From positions 4,012,001-4,076,000 of the forward strand of contig OX639991.1 of assembly GCA_951828585.1 (NCBI GenBank): a DNA stretch of 64,000 nucleotides. Reading direction: 5' to 3'. The notes below the pieces were generated by a model, which saw only the letters and a list, made by a program, of their open reading frames with translations, had not been told where the DNA came from and did not search any database. The position numbers were made by a program, and so were the translations under genes. This DNA is from Longimicrobiales bacterium (GTDB lineage: Bacteria > Gemmatimonadota > Gemmatimonadetes > Longimicrobiales > Gaopeijiaceae). This document shows positions 50,875-59,512 of the stretch, in pieces. The stretch's first letter is position 1, and the number at the start of each line of letters is the position of its first letter.

Positions 50875-52067
50875 TCCTCTTCCTCCCTTTCCGCCCGGGC
50901 GACGGCACCGCAGCCCGCCGCCACCACATCCCCGTTGTCGATTCGTACCCCGTTGAAGGGCACTCGGCCCACCACCTGCAGGGCATAGCCGTCAAGCCCG
51001 ACAATACGCCGCCTGCTGTTGGTCAGCAACCTGATCGAGGTCAGTCCCAGGTCGAGGAGGATCTGCGCTCCGACTCCGTAGTCGCGCAACACCTGCCGCG
51101 GAGCCGGGAGATCCTGTTCCGGCACCGGACTCCCCCCGAACCGGCGCAGACGCTCGATCAGCCGGTCCCCGGCCCGGTCGCGATGAATGTAGACGACCAC
51201 CCCGTCCCCCTCCCTCCGGATACGCTGCATGGCTCCCGCGAGCAGATTGCCCTGCCGCTCGTCCAGCGAATCGAAGGTCTCGGCCAGGGGGTTCTCGGCG
51301 TGCATTCGTACCAGCACGTCCTCCTTCCCCTCGACATTGCCGTTGACCAGCGCGATGTGGACGCGATCGTCAATGTCGGTCCGGTAGCCGATGAAGAGAA
51401 ACTCGCCCCAGGCCGTGCGCAGCGTCGTCTCCACGACCCGCCTCACCAGCCGTTCCCGCGCCAGCCGATACGCCACCAACTGCTCGACCGTGATGAACCT
51501 GAGGTCGTGTTGTCTGGCCATGACCTCGAGTTCGTCCCGGCGGGCCATCGTCCCGTCCTCGTTGAGGATTTCGCAGATCACGCCGGTGGGCGCCAGTCCC
51601 GCAAGGCGGGCCAGATCGACGGCGGCTTCGGTCTGGCCGACGCGGCGCAGCACTCCCCCTCGGCGGGCCCGCAGCGGGAAGATGTGCCCGGGCCGCCGGA
51701 GGTGGTCGGGAGTGGAACCCGGGTCGGCCAGCACCTGCACCGTCTTCGCGCGGTCGTGGGCGGAGATCCCCGTCGTGACACCGAAGCGGCGGTGGGCGTC
51801 CACTGAAATGGTGAACGCGGTTCCCTGCGGGTCGGTGCTCCGTTCGGTCATGAGCGGGAGATCCAGGGCGTCGGCGCGCTCCGCGGTCATGGAGACGCAG
51901 ATGAGTCCCCGCCCGAACTTGGTCATGAAGTTCACCAGCTCGGGGGTAATCTTCTCGGCCGCGCAGACCAGGTCGCCCTCGTTCTCGCGGTCCTCGTCGT
52001 CGGCGACGATCACGAGCCTGCCTGCGGCGATGTCGCGAATCGCGGCGTGAACGGAGTCAAGGGGCAT
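50871..52067 (-). CDS. ribB: RibB fused to a degenerate GTP cyclohydrolase II domain (RibBX type)
   Basis: A 398-residue protein. Residues 1-205 are a complete 3,4-dihydroxy-2-butanone-4-phosphate synthase: IVADDEDRENEGDLVCAAEK, RGLICVSMTAERADALDLPL, VDAHRRFGVTTGISAHDRAK and RPGHIFPLRARRGGVLRRVG. Residues 215-398 have the RibA fold (TAWGEFLFIGYRTDIDDRVH) but the zinc-binding cysteines are absent: where RibA reads HSECLTGDVFGSLRCDCG there is VRMHAENPLAETFDSLDERQ. The catalytic YLRQEGRGIG region reads VYIHRDRAGDRL. So it can make DHBP but probably not open GTP. This matches the hybrid form described as ribBX. A separate ribA is expected elsewhere. Confidence 0.9.
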   Translation of the reverse strand: MPLDSVHAAIRDIAAGRLVIVADDEDRENEGDLVCAAEKITPELVNFMTKFGRGLICVSMTAERADALDLPLMTERSTDPQGTAFTISVDAHRRFGVTTGISAHDRAKTVQVLADPGSTPDHLRRPGHIFPLRARRGGVLRRVGQTEAAVDLARLAGLAPTGVICEILNEDGTMARRDELEVMARQHDLRFITVEQLVAYRLARERLVRRVVETTLRTAWGEFLFIGYRTDIDDRVHIALVNGNVEGKEDVLVRMHAENPLAETFDSLDERQGNLLAGAMQRIRREGDGVVVYIHRDRAGDRLIERLRRFGGSPVPEQDLPAPRQVLRDYGVGAQILLDLGLTSIRLLTNSRRRIVGLDGYALQVVGRVPFNGVRIDNGDVVAAGCGAVARAEREEEE

Positions 52068-52686
52068 GGGTGCGGCCGTCTTTCCCGGGAAGCGAGCCTC
52101 CGGTTTCCATGATGCGCCTGATGTATCTGCCGATGAGGTCCGCCTCCACGTTGACCGGATCGCCGGGCTCCAGGGCGAAGAAGCCGGTGTGCTCCCAGGT
52201 ATGGGGGATGATGGCCACCTCGCAGCGCGCGTCCCCGCGAAGGGCGTTCACGGTGAGGCTGACGCCGTTGAGGGCGATGGAACCGTGCGGAATGGTGGTG
52301 GCAAGGACATTTGCGGGCAATGCGAACTCGAGGAACCTCGTTTCACCCTGGATTCGCCCTTCCAGAAGCGTGGCCAGACCGTCCACGTGGCCCTGCACCA
52401 GGTGTCCGTCGAGCCGGCCGCCCACCTTCACCGCGCGTTCCAGGTTGACCGCCGCGCCGGCATCGTACCGGGCCGCCACGGTTCGCTCGAGGGTGGACGC
52501 GCCCACCTGTACGGCAAAGGTGCCGCCGGAGAGGGCGCGAACGGTCAGACAGGCCCCGTCCACAGCAACGGACTGCCCCGCGGCCAGCTCTCCGGCAAAG
52601 GGGGCGGCGATCGCAAGGGTGCGGCCGCTATCCTCCTCGGCAACCGTCACGACCTCGCCCACGCACTCGATGATCCCGGTAAACAA
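52057..52686 (-). CDS. ribE: Riboflavin synthase
   Basis: A 209-residue protein of two similar lumazine-binding halves. It starts at TTG 52686, giving the family-typical LFTGIIECVGEV; that codon is only three bases from the end of the repeat element, so its ribosome-binding site lies within the element. Motifs: AVDGACLTVRALSGGTFAVQ, RLDGHLVQGHVDGLATLLEG, then the second-half SIALNGVSLTVNALRGDARC and IPHTWEHTGFFALEPGDPVN. It dismutates lumazine to riboflavin. The stop overlaps the ribBX start by 11 bases. Confidence 0.92.
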   Translation of the reverse strand: MFTGIIECVGEVVTVAEEDSGRTLAIAAPFAGELAAGQSVAVDGACLTVRALSGGTFAVQVGASTLERTVAARYDAGAAVNLERAVKVGGRLDGHLVQGHVDGLATLLEGRIQGETRFLEFALPANVLATTIPHGSIALNGVSLTVNALRGDARCEVAIIPHTWEHTGFFALEPGDPVNVEADLIGRYIRRIMETGGSLPGKDGRTHAP

Positions 52687-52689
52687 TTC

Positions 52690-52940
52690 TAGCAGTCCGT
52701 GGACAAGGCCGCCCGAGCACCGAGAGCGGTGAGGCGCCGGGCTGGCAAGGCGCGACGAGAGGTGAATAGCAGGGCTATTCGCCCGAGGAGCAACGCAGAG
52801 CGAAGCCTTGGAGCTATCGAATGTACGCTGTGGTTGACAATATGTAATGTTTTCCTTACGTCGTGAACCGGTGAAGCGAAGCGCCCAGCCCGGATGCATC
52901 GCCGCTCGAATGCCGGGGGGATTTTTTCCACGGGCTGCTA
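52690..52940 (+). mobile_element. MITE-like interspersed repeat, copy B, inside the rib operon
   Basis: A 251-base element bounded by TAGCAGTCCGTGGACAAGG on the left and TTTTTTCCACGGGCTGCTA on the right, and matching copy A block by block over its full length. It lies between ribD and ribE in the orientation opposite to the operon. The right-end TAG, read on the minus strand, is the stop codon of ribD, and the left end falls three bases before the ribE start. It has no transposase. Internal features include GGGCTATTCGCCC (hairpin) and TTGACAATATGTAATG. The tiny open frame starting MFSLRRE at 52847 matches the one in copy A. Confidence 0.87.
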
Positions 52941-54089
52941 ACCCCCGCGATCCAGAACGATCAGCGTGTCGTCCCCGAATCTCACCGGGTCGAGCCGCGA
53001 CTGCCACCCCTTCAGGAGGGCCGCGACATCTTCGGGCCGGTCTCCCGGAGCGACCGGAAAGGCCCGTACCCCACCCCACCCCACCACCACCGGCGCCACG
53101 AACAGGTAGAGCCGGTCGACCAGACCATCCGCCAGCAGCGATGCCGCCAGCACGCCCCCCCCCTCGCAGAAAACGCTTCCGACACCCCGCCCGGCCAGCG
53201 CCTCCATAAGGGCCGCCAGCTCAAGCCCCCGCACCCCTGCCGGCACGGCCACCACCTCCCCCCGCCGTCCCAACCGCTCCTCCACCCGCCCCACCGCCTC
53301 AGGCCCAGTTACCACAATCGCCCGCACCCCCCCGTCGCCCCGCAGCGCGCGCAGGTCCCGGGCCACCTCTCCACGCCGGTCCAGCAACACCGGCCTCGGG
53401 GGAACGCGAGGGGTCACCGCTCCCCGCGCGTTCAGCATCGGGTCGTCGGCCTTCCAAGTGCGTGTACCCACCATGATCGCGTCGAACCCCGCGCGCAGAC
53501 GGTGCACCTCCGACCGCGCCTCCCGGCCCGTCAGCCACACCCGCCTGCCCCCGCCCGGCGCGATGCACCCATCCAGACTCACGGCCAGCTTCAGGGCCAC
53601 ATACGGTCTCGTGCTCGCCGCGGCGTGGAAGAACACGGGGTTCTCCGCGGCCCACTCGCTCGCCTCCCCGCAGGGACCCGCGACCCGCACCCCCCGCCTC
53701 CGCAGCCACTCCCCCCCACCCCCCTCCGCCGCACCCGGCTCGGCTGCCCGGTAGACCACGCGCTCGATCCCCGCCGCGTGGATGGCCTCCGTGCAAGGCG
53801 GCGTCTTCCCCCTATGCGCGCACGGCTCCAGGCTGCTGTAGAGGGTGGCGCCGCGGGCGCGTTCCCCCAGCTCTGCCAGCGCGGCCGCCTCGGCGTGCGG
53901 CCCGCCGAACTCCGCGTGGTGCGCCTCGGCCAGCGTCACCCCGCCGCGGGCCACCACCGCGCCCACCATCGGGTTGGGGTGCACCCGTCCCCAGCCCTTC
54001 CGTCCGAGTTCGACGGCACGGGCAAGGAAGGCGCGGTCGCCGGTGGCGAGGCCGTCGCCGCCGGGTGCGCCGCGGAGAGGCGCGCTCAC
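52938..54089 (-). CDS. ribD: Bifunctional pyrimidine deaminase/reductase RibD
   Basis: About 383 residues from GTG 54089, which overlaps the upstream gene's stop as GTGA. The deaminase domain (to 145) has HPNPMVGAVVARGGVTLAEA, FGGPHAEAAALAELGERARG with the zinc HAE, and LYSSLEPCAHRGKTPPCTEA with the PCxxxGxxPPC zinc cysteines. The reductase domain has VALKLAVSLDGCIAPGGGRR, LRAGFDAIMVGTRTWKADDP and FCEGGGVLAASLLADGLVDR. It carries out two early riboflavin steps. The stop TAG belongs to the adjoining repeat element, so the native C-terminus may have been altered. Confidence 0.94.
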   Translation of the reverse strand: MSAPLRGAPGGDGLATGDRAFLARAVELGRKGWGRVHPNPMVGAVVARGGVTLAEAHHAEFGGPHAEAAALAELGERARGATLYSSLEPCAHRGKTPPCTEAIHAAGIERVVYRAAEPGAAEGGGGEWLRRRGVRVAGPCGEASEWAAENPVFFHAAASTRPYVALKLAVSLDGCIAPGGGRRVWLTGREARSEVHRLRAGFDAIMVGTRTWKADDPMLNARGAVTPRVPPRPVLLDRRGEVARDLRALRGDGGVRAIVVTGPEAVGRVEERLGRRGEVVAVPAGVRGLELAALMEALAGRGVGSVFCEGGGVLAASLLADGLVDRLYLFVAPVVVGWGGVRAFPVAPGDRPEDVAALLKGWQSRLDPVRFGDDTLIVLDRGG

Positions 54090-55096
54090 GGGGTGATCCG
54101 CACCGCCAGGGAGGCGAACCAGCTCCGCGCGGCGGGGTCGTAGCGGCCGCTCCGCCCCTCGAACGGATCGCTCACGCCGTCCGCCACCCCGGCCTCGAGC
54201 GAAAGCTGCGAGATCAGGAAGTTGTACCACGCGGACACGAAGTAGACCGTCCGCTCGCTGGCGAGCCGGCCCGTGACCGCGCCCGGATCCTCCACGCCCC
54301 CCGTCGCCGACACGGTGGCCTCTCCCTCGTAGCGGTCCCATCCCGCGCCCGCCATCAGTCCCACCACGAACCAGTTCTTCCCCAGCATGGCCCGAAGCGA
54401 CGTGACCTCGAAATCGGTCTCCATCTCGCCCGGGTTGCCTTCACCGAAGTCACCCGTCTTCGCGGTCTCGTGCCAGCGCCGCGCGACCGAGACGGAGAGG
54501 CCCGGCATGGTGAACGACTCTCGCAGGATCCCCACCCGCGCTCCCAGCCCCACCCCCGACGACGCACCGCCGAAGCCCTCTCCCTCCGGCAGCCAGAGCC
54601 GGGTATACGATGCAACCAGGTCGGCCGAGAGGATCCCGCCAATGCCCGGCGCCATTTGGAAACCGTCCAGAAGGCCCGCCGACACCACCCCCCGCAGACC
54701 GACCACGGTGGGTTCCACCTCTTCCGCGAGATCCTCGACCGAGCGGGCCGAGACCCGTGGCATCCCCATCCCAATTCCCGTCGCTGCAAGGGCGAATCCC
54801 AGTCGCGGGACGCTGCCCAGACGACGTCCGGCCGTGCTGGACGTCCCCGGAACGTCGCTGCCCAGCGCCGAAGCCAGCCCCACCCCCCGCTGCACCGCCA
54901 TCGCCGCCAGCACCAGCTCCCGGCACGTCGATGTCCGGTCCGAGCTGCCGGCCGCGCAGAGCATGGCCAGCTCGATCACCCCCTCGACCCCGGTCCGCCC
55001 GCGCGGCAGCTCCTGCGCGGAGACGGAAACGGACCACGCGCCCGCCAGCGCCGCCAGCACGGCCGCGATTCCCCTGCACCGCCTGTCAGCCTTCAA
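54086..55096 (-). CDS. Exported outer-membrane-type protein, unknown function
   Basis: A 336-residue protein from TTG 55096. A signal peptide (GIAAVLAALAGAWSVSVSAQ) precedes sequence rich in amphipathic strands: GIGGILSADLVASYTRLWLP, GVGLGARVGILRESFTMPGL, LSVSVARRWHETAKTGDFGE, and the end SWFASLAVRITP. It looks like a beta-barrel. I do not recognise the family. It is the gene before ribD and overlaps it by four bases, though a functional link to riboflavin is not evident. It starts four bases after the purM stop. Confidence 0.68.
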   Translation of the reverse strand: MKADRRCRGIAAVLAALAGAWSVSVSAQELPRGRTGVEGVIELAMLCAAGSSDRTSTCRELVLAAMAVQRGVGLASALGSDVPGTSSTAGRRLGSVPRLGFALAATGIGMGMPRVSARSVEDLAEEVEPTVVGLRGVVSAGLLDGFQMAPGIGGILSADLVASYTRLWLPEGEGFGGASSGVGLGARVGILRESFTMPGLSVSVARRWHETAKTGDFGEGNPGEMETDFEVTSLRAMLGKNWFVVGLMAGAGWDRYEGEATVSATGGVEDPGAVTGRLASERTVYFVSAWYNFLISQLSLEAGVADGVSDPFEGRSGRYDPAARSWFASLAVRITP

Positions 55097-55099
55097 GTC

Positions 55100-56128
55100 C
55101 TACTCCCCTCCAGCCAGTTCGATTCCCTCACCGTCCACCACTTCGCCCACCCCCCACGCCTCGTCCCCAAGCGCCTGCAGCACCTCCGCCTCGCGGGACG
55201 GCGACACCGCCAGGATCATCCCCACCCCCATGTTGAAAACGCGGTACATCTCCGGCAGCGCAACGCCGCCCCCTTTCGCAAGTTGGCGGAAGACATTCGG
55301 CACCGTCCACGAACCGCGGTCGATGCGCGCTCCCAGACCGTCGGGCAGGACCCGCGGCAGATTCTCCGCGATCCCCCCGCCGGTGACGTGCGCCATCGCC
55401 CGGACGTGCCCCCGCTCGAGCAGAGGCCACACCGGCGCCAGGTAGGACCGGTGCACCCGCAGCAGCACCTCGCCGGCCGACGCGTCCTCTCCCGGAAACC
55501 CGTCGTCGACGGACAGGCCCATGCGGTCGAAGACGATGGTGCGGGCCAGGGTGAAGCCGTTGGTGTGCAGGCCCGATGAACGGAGCGCGACCAGCCGGTC
55601 GCCGGGACGCACCGCGGATCCGTCCACGAGCCGCGCGCGTTCCACCACACCGACCACGAAGCCGGCCAGGTCGTACTCGCCCGGCGCGTAGAAGTCCGGC
55701 ATCTGCGCGGTCTCGCCTCCGAGCAGCGCGCACGCGTTCTCACGGCACGCCGCCGCCACCCCCCCGACCACCTCCGACACCACGCCCTCGTCCATCTCGC
55801 CGGTCGCCAGGTAGTCCAGGAAGAAGAGCGGACGTGCGCCCTGCACCAGGATGTCGTTCACGCAGTGATTGACGAGGTCGCGCCCCACGGTGTCGTGCCG
55901 TCCGGTCTGAAAAGCCACCTTCAGCTTCGTTCCGACGCCGTCGGCGCTCGACACGAGCACGGGTTCCGCCAGGTCGCGGGGCACGGCGTACAGTCCGCCG
56001 AATGCGCCGAACCCCGACAGCGTGTTCTCGTCGCTGGCGGCGTCGAGGAGCGGACCGAGTGAGCGCTTGGCCCGGTCGGCGGCGTCCAGGTCGACGCCCG
56101 CGTCCCGGTAGGTCAGTGAGTCGTTCAA
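55100..56128 (-). CDS. purM: Phosphoribosylformylglycinamidine cyclo-ligase
   Basis: About 342 residues from TTG 56128, with GGGAGA upstream. It has the PurM features LTYRDAGVDLDAADRAKRSL, VLVSSADGVGTKLKVAFQTG, DLVNHCVNDILVQGARPLFF, LLGGETAQMPDFYAPGEYDL, SSGLHTNGFTLARTIVF and HVTGGGIAENLPRVLPDGLG. It closes the imidazole ring to form AIR in purine synthesis. The frame remains open upstream but that extension overlaps the pfkB-type gene. Confidence 0.95.
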   Translation of the reverse strand: MNDSLTYRDAGVDLDAADRAKRSLGPLLDAASDENTLSGFGAFGGLYAVPRDLAEPVLVSSADGVGTKLKVAFQTGRHDTVGRDLVNHCVNDILVQGARPLFFLDYLATGEMDEGVVSEVVGGVAAACRENACALLGGETAQMPDFYAPGEYDLAGFVVGVVERARLVDGSAVRPGDRLVALRSSGLHTNGFTLARTIVFDRMGLSVDDGFPGEDASAGEVLLRVHRSYLAPVWPLLERGHVRAMAHVTGGGIAENLPRVLPDGLGARIDRGSWTVPNVFRQLAKGGGVALPEMYRVFNMGVGMILAVSPSREAEVLQALGDEAWGVGEVVDGEGIELAGGE

Positions 56129-56141
56129 GGGAGTCTCCCGA

Positions 56142-57083
<942 letters not shown>

Positions 57084-57137
57084 CGGGGGGTGGGAAGGGG
57101 GTGACGGGACGCCAAAAAGGCCCTCTGGTGGCCTCGT

Positions 57138-57173
57138 GACAGATTCCGTGACAGATTCGGGGGGGAATCTGTC
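57138..57173. repeat. GACAGATTC direct and inverted repeat
   Basis: GACAGATTC occurs at 57138 and 57150 in direct orientation and as GAATCTGTC at 57165. The last two form a perfect 9-base stem with a GGGGGG loop. It lies between argS and the pfkB-type gene. There is no U-tract on either side. It may be an operator or a repetitive extragenic motif. Confidence 0.6.
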
Positions 57174-57201
57174 CAGATGCGGTCATTTCACTCATCCCCT
57201 A

Positions 57202-58878
57202 TCACATTGCCTCGGGCGCCCTGATCCCGAGGACCTTGAGCCCGTTACGCAGCACGATTCGCGCCGCCACGGCCAGCGTCAGACGGGCGCTGCGCAACGG
57301 CTCGTCGTACACCAGCGCCGCGAGTTCGGGTTTCCGGGTCGGATGTCCGGTCTGATACCAGGTGTTCACCAGCCCCGCCGTCCTCTCCAGGTAGTCGCAG
57401 AGGATGTGCGGCGCCCGGTCGCGCGCCGCGCGCCGCAGAAAGCCGGGGAACTCGCCCAGCTGGTTGATCAGCTCCCGTTCCGCCGGGGCCGCGAGCAGCG
57501 CGGTGTCCGCGTCGGGCGCCCGCGGCCCGTCCATTCCGTCCCATCCCTTTTCGTGCGCCAGCCGCGACAGCCGGCAGAGGCGCGCGTGCGCATACTTGAC
57601 CTTGTACACCGGGTTCTTGTCCGACTGGTCCAGCGCCAGGTCGAGGTCGAAGGTGAGGTGGGCCTCGGGACGGCGCATGAGGAAGAAGTAGCGGGCCACG
57701 TCCACCCCGACCTCGGCGACCAGGTCCGCGAGCGTCGTGTAGGAGCCGGCCCGCTTGGAGAAGCGCACCTCTTCCCCGCCCCGCTCGACGGTGACCATCT
57801 GGTGCAGCAGGTACTCGGGATACCCGCCTGGGCGGCCCAGCGCCCGCAGCCCCGCCCGCACACGGTCGACGGTTCCATGATGGTCCGACCCCTGCACGTT
57901 GATCACCTCGTGGAAGCCCCGCTCCCACTTGCCCATGTGGTAGGCCACGTCGGGGAGGAAGTAGGTCGCGGAGCCGTCGCTCTTGAGCATGACCCGGTCC
58001 TTCTGGTCCCCGAATTCGGTGGTGCGGAGCCAGAGCGCGCCCTCGTGGCGGTAGGTGAGGCCGGTCGCATCCAGCGCCTCGATGGTCTTCTCGACGCGCT
58101 TGTCGGAATAGAGACTCCTCTCCGAGTAGTACTCGTCGAAGTGCACGTTGAAGCCGGCCAGATCCCGCCTCTGCTCGTCGCGCAGGCTGCTCACCGCGAA
58201 GCGGCGCATGGCCTCCAGCGCGGCCTTGCTCCGCTCGTGCTCGTAGCGGTCGCCTTCCCGCTCCAGGAAATCGCGCGCGATCTCGACCACGTACTCGCCG
58301 TGGTAGCCGCCTTCGGTAACCGGCTCGTCGTGACCGAGAAGCTGCCGGTACCGGGCCCACACGGTCTCAGCCAGGCGGGCGATCTGAAGGCCGGCGTCGT
58401 TGAAGTAGAATTCGCGGTGGACCTCCCAGCCGGACCATTCGAGCAGCCGAGCGATCACGTCGCCGAGCGCGGCCTGGCGGCCGTGCCCGAGGTGGAGCGG
58501 ACCGGTCGGGTTGGCCGAGACGAATTCGACCATGATGCGGCGGCCGCCGCCGTCTTCGTTGCCGCCGTATTCCTCGCGCGCCTCCAGGATCCGGTGCAGC
58601 GTGCCGCCCACCGCGACGGACTCCAGGAAAAAGTTCAGGAATCCGGGTCCGGCGACTTCGATCCTCTCGATCCCCTCGATGCCGCCGAGCCGTGCCTTCA
58701 GATCGAGCGCGATGTCCCGCGGACGACGATTCACGCGCGAGGCGAGCGTGAGCGCGATGTTCGATGCCAAGTCCCCATGGGAGGTGTCCTTCGGCCGGTC
58801 CAGGCGGAAGCGGACGTCATCGACCCCCCACCCGGCCGCGGCCTCACGCAACGCGTCGGAAATCCGTTCGGCATGCAT
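57202..58878 (-). CDS. argS: Arginyl-tRNA synthetase
   Basis: A 558-residue class I synthetase. The N-terminal Add-1 domain has DTSHGDLASNIALTLASRVN. The HIGH box is VEFVSANPTGPLHLGHGRQA near residue 112. VNVQGSDHHGTVDRVRAGLR and EVRFSKRAGSYTTLADLV follow, the latter being the KMSKS-like loop. The anticodon-binding end has FLRRAARDRAPHILCDYLER and SARLTLAVAARIVLRNGLKV. Length is normal. It lies six bases after the zinc-ribbon gene's end side, and the two are on one strand. Confidence 0.96.
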   Translation of the reverse strand: MHAERISDALREAAAGWGVDDVRFRLDRPKDTSHGDLASNIALTLASRVNRRPRDIALDLKARLGGIEGIERIEVAGPGFLNFFLESVAVGGTLHRILEAREEYGGNEDGGGRRIMVEFVSANPTGPLHLGHGRQAALGDVIARLLEWSGWEVHREFYFNDAGLQIARLAETVWARYRQLLGHDEPVTEGGYHGEYVVEIARDFLEREGDRYEHERSKAALEAMRRFAVSSLRDEQRRDLAGFNVHFDEYYSERSLYSDKRVEKTIEALDATGLTYRHEGALWLRTTEFGDQKDRVMLKSDGSATYFLPDVAYHMGKWERGFHEVINVQGSDHHGTVDRVRAGLRALGRPGGYPEYLLHQMVTVERGGEEVRFSKRAGSYTTLADLVAEVGVDVARYFFLMRRPEAHLTFDLDLALDQSDKNPVYKVKYAHARLCRLSRLAHEKGWDGMDGPRAPDADTALLAAPAERELINQLGEFPGFLRRAARDRAPHILCDYLERTAGLVNTWYQTGHPTRKPELAALVYDEPLRSARLTLAVAARIVLRNGLKVLGIRAPEAM

Positions 58879-58883
58879 GCCGG

Positions 58884-59273
58884 TCAGGCGCCCTTCCCCC
58901 CCACTGACTCGTTGCTCGTGCCCGTCTGGGATCCCGACGACACCTTGTCACCGCCGCCACCGCCGCCATTCGCCCCGGCGGACCCTGACGCGCTACCCGC
59001 TGATCCGGACCCGTCTCGCGCGCCGGGCTTGTCCCCCGCCTTCTTTCCCGCCCCCACACCGGCTTCCTCGCGAGCCCTCTTCCGGTAGTCGTCCGACCGG
59101 TAGTCGGTGATGTAGAAACCGTCCCCCTTGAAGAGGAATCCCGCTCCGCCGGAGATCAGACGTTCGGCCGCATTCCCACAGCCGGGACACGAGGCCCCGG
59201 GCTTGTCGCTCATGCTCTGGAAGACTTCGAAGTCGCGGCCGCACTCGCGGCATCTGTAGTCGTAGGTGGGCAT
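58884..59273 (-). CDS. FmdB-type zinc-ribbon protein with low-complexity tail
   Basis: A 129-residue protein from ATG 59273. The N-terminus MPTYDYRCRECGRDFEVFQS with CPGCG near residue 33 is the FmdB/CxxC-CxxC zinc ribbon, followed by ISGGAGFLFKGDGFYITDYR. After residue 75 comes a Lys/Gly/Ser/Ala-rich tail that looks unstructured. The family is a putative regulator of unknown target. The gene precedes argS on the same strand. Confidence 0.85.
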   Translation of the reverse strand: MPTYDYRCRECGRDFEVFQSMSDKPGASCPGCGNAAERLISGGAGFLFKGDGFYITDYRSDDYRKRAREEAGVGAGKKAGDKPGARDGSGSAGSASGSAGANGGGGGGDKVSSGSQTGTSNESVGGKGA

Positions 59274-59512
59274 CTGGCGCCGGTCCGGCATCCGTTTGGG
59301 GGGCGGTCGAGAGCTGTCCAGCAAAGAAAAATAACACGGCCGGGACGTCCCCCCACTTTCGATGCCGGGGTCGGCTCCAGCTACCCCTGCCGGAGCGTCA
59401 ACGGCCGGATCACGCAGTCGAGATCACCGAGTGCATCCGGATGCAGCGAGAATATGAACACGTCGTCGTCCGGCGTAGCGCCTGCAGCCTGACTCGATAC
59501 CCGACCTCGAAG
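59274..59512. other. Intergenic region between mutase and zinc-ribbon genes
   Basis: A stretch of 239 bases with no gene on either strand that I can support. It follows the mutase stop and precedes the zinc-ribbon gene, so it should hold the latter's promoter. No hairpin terminator or repeat copy was noticed. Confidence 0.4.

Noticed and set aside
52690-52940. Reverse-strand frame shared by both repeats (SRRKENIT...LCVAPRANSPAIHLSSR)
   Set aside because: The frame is open in both copies, but a one-base indel breaks the match near the element's left end and no start or RBS is present. Such conserved translations of repeats are usual annotation artefacts.
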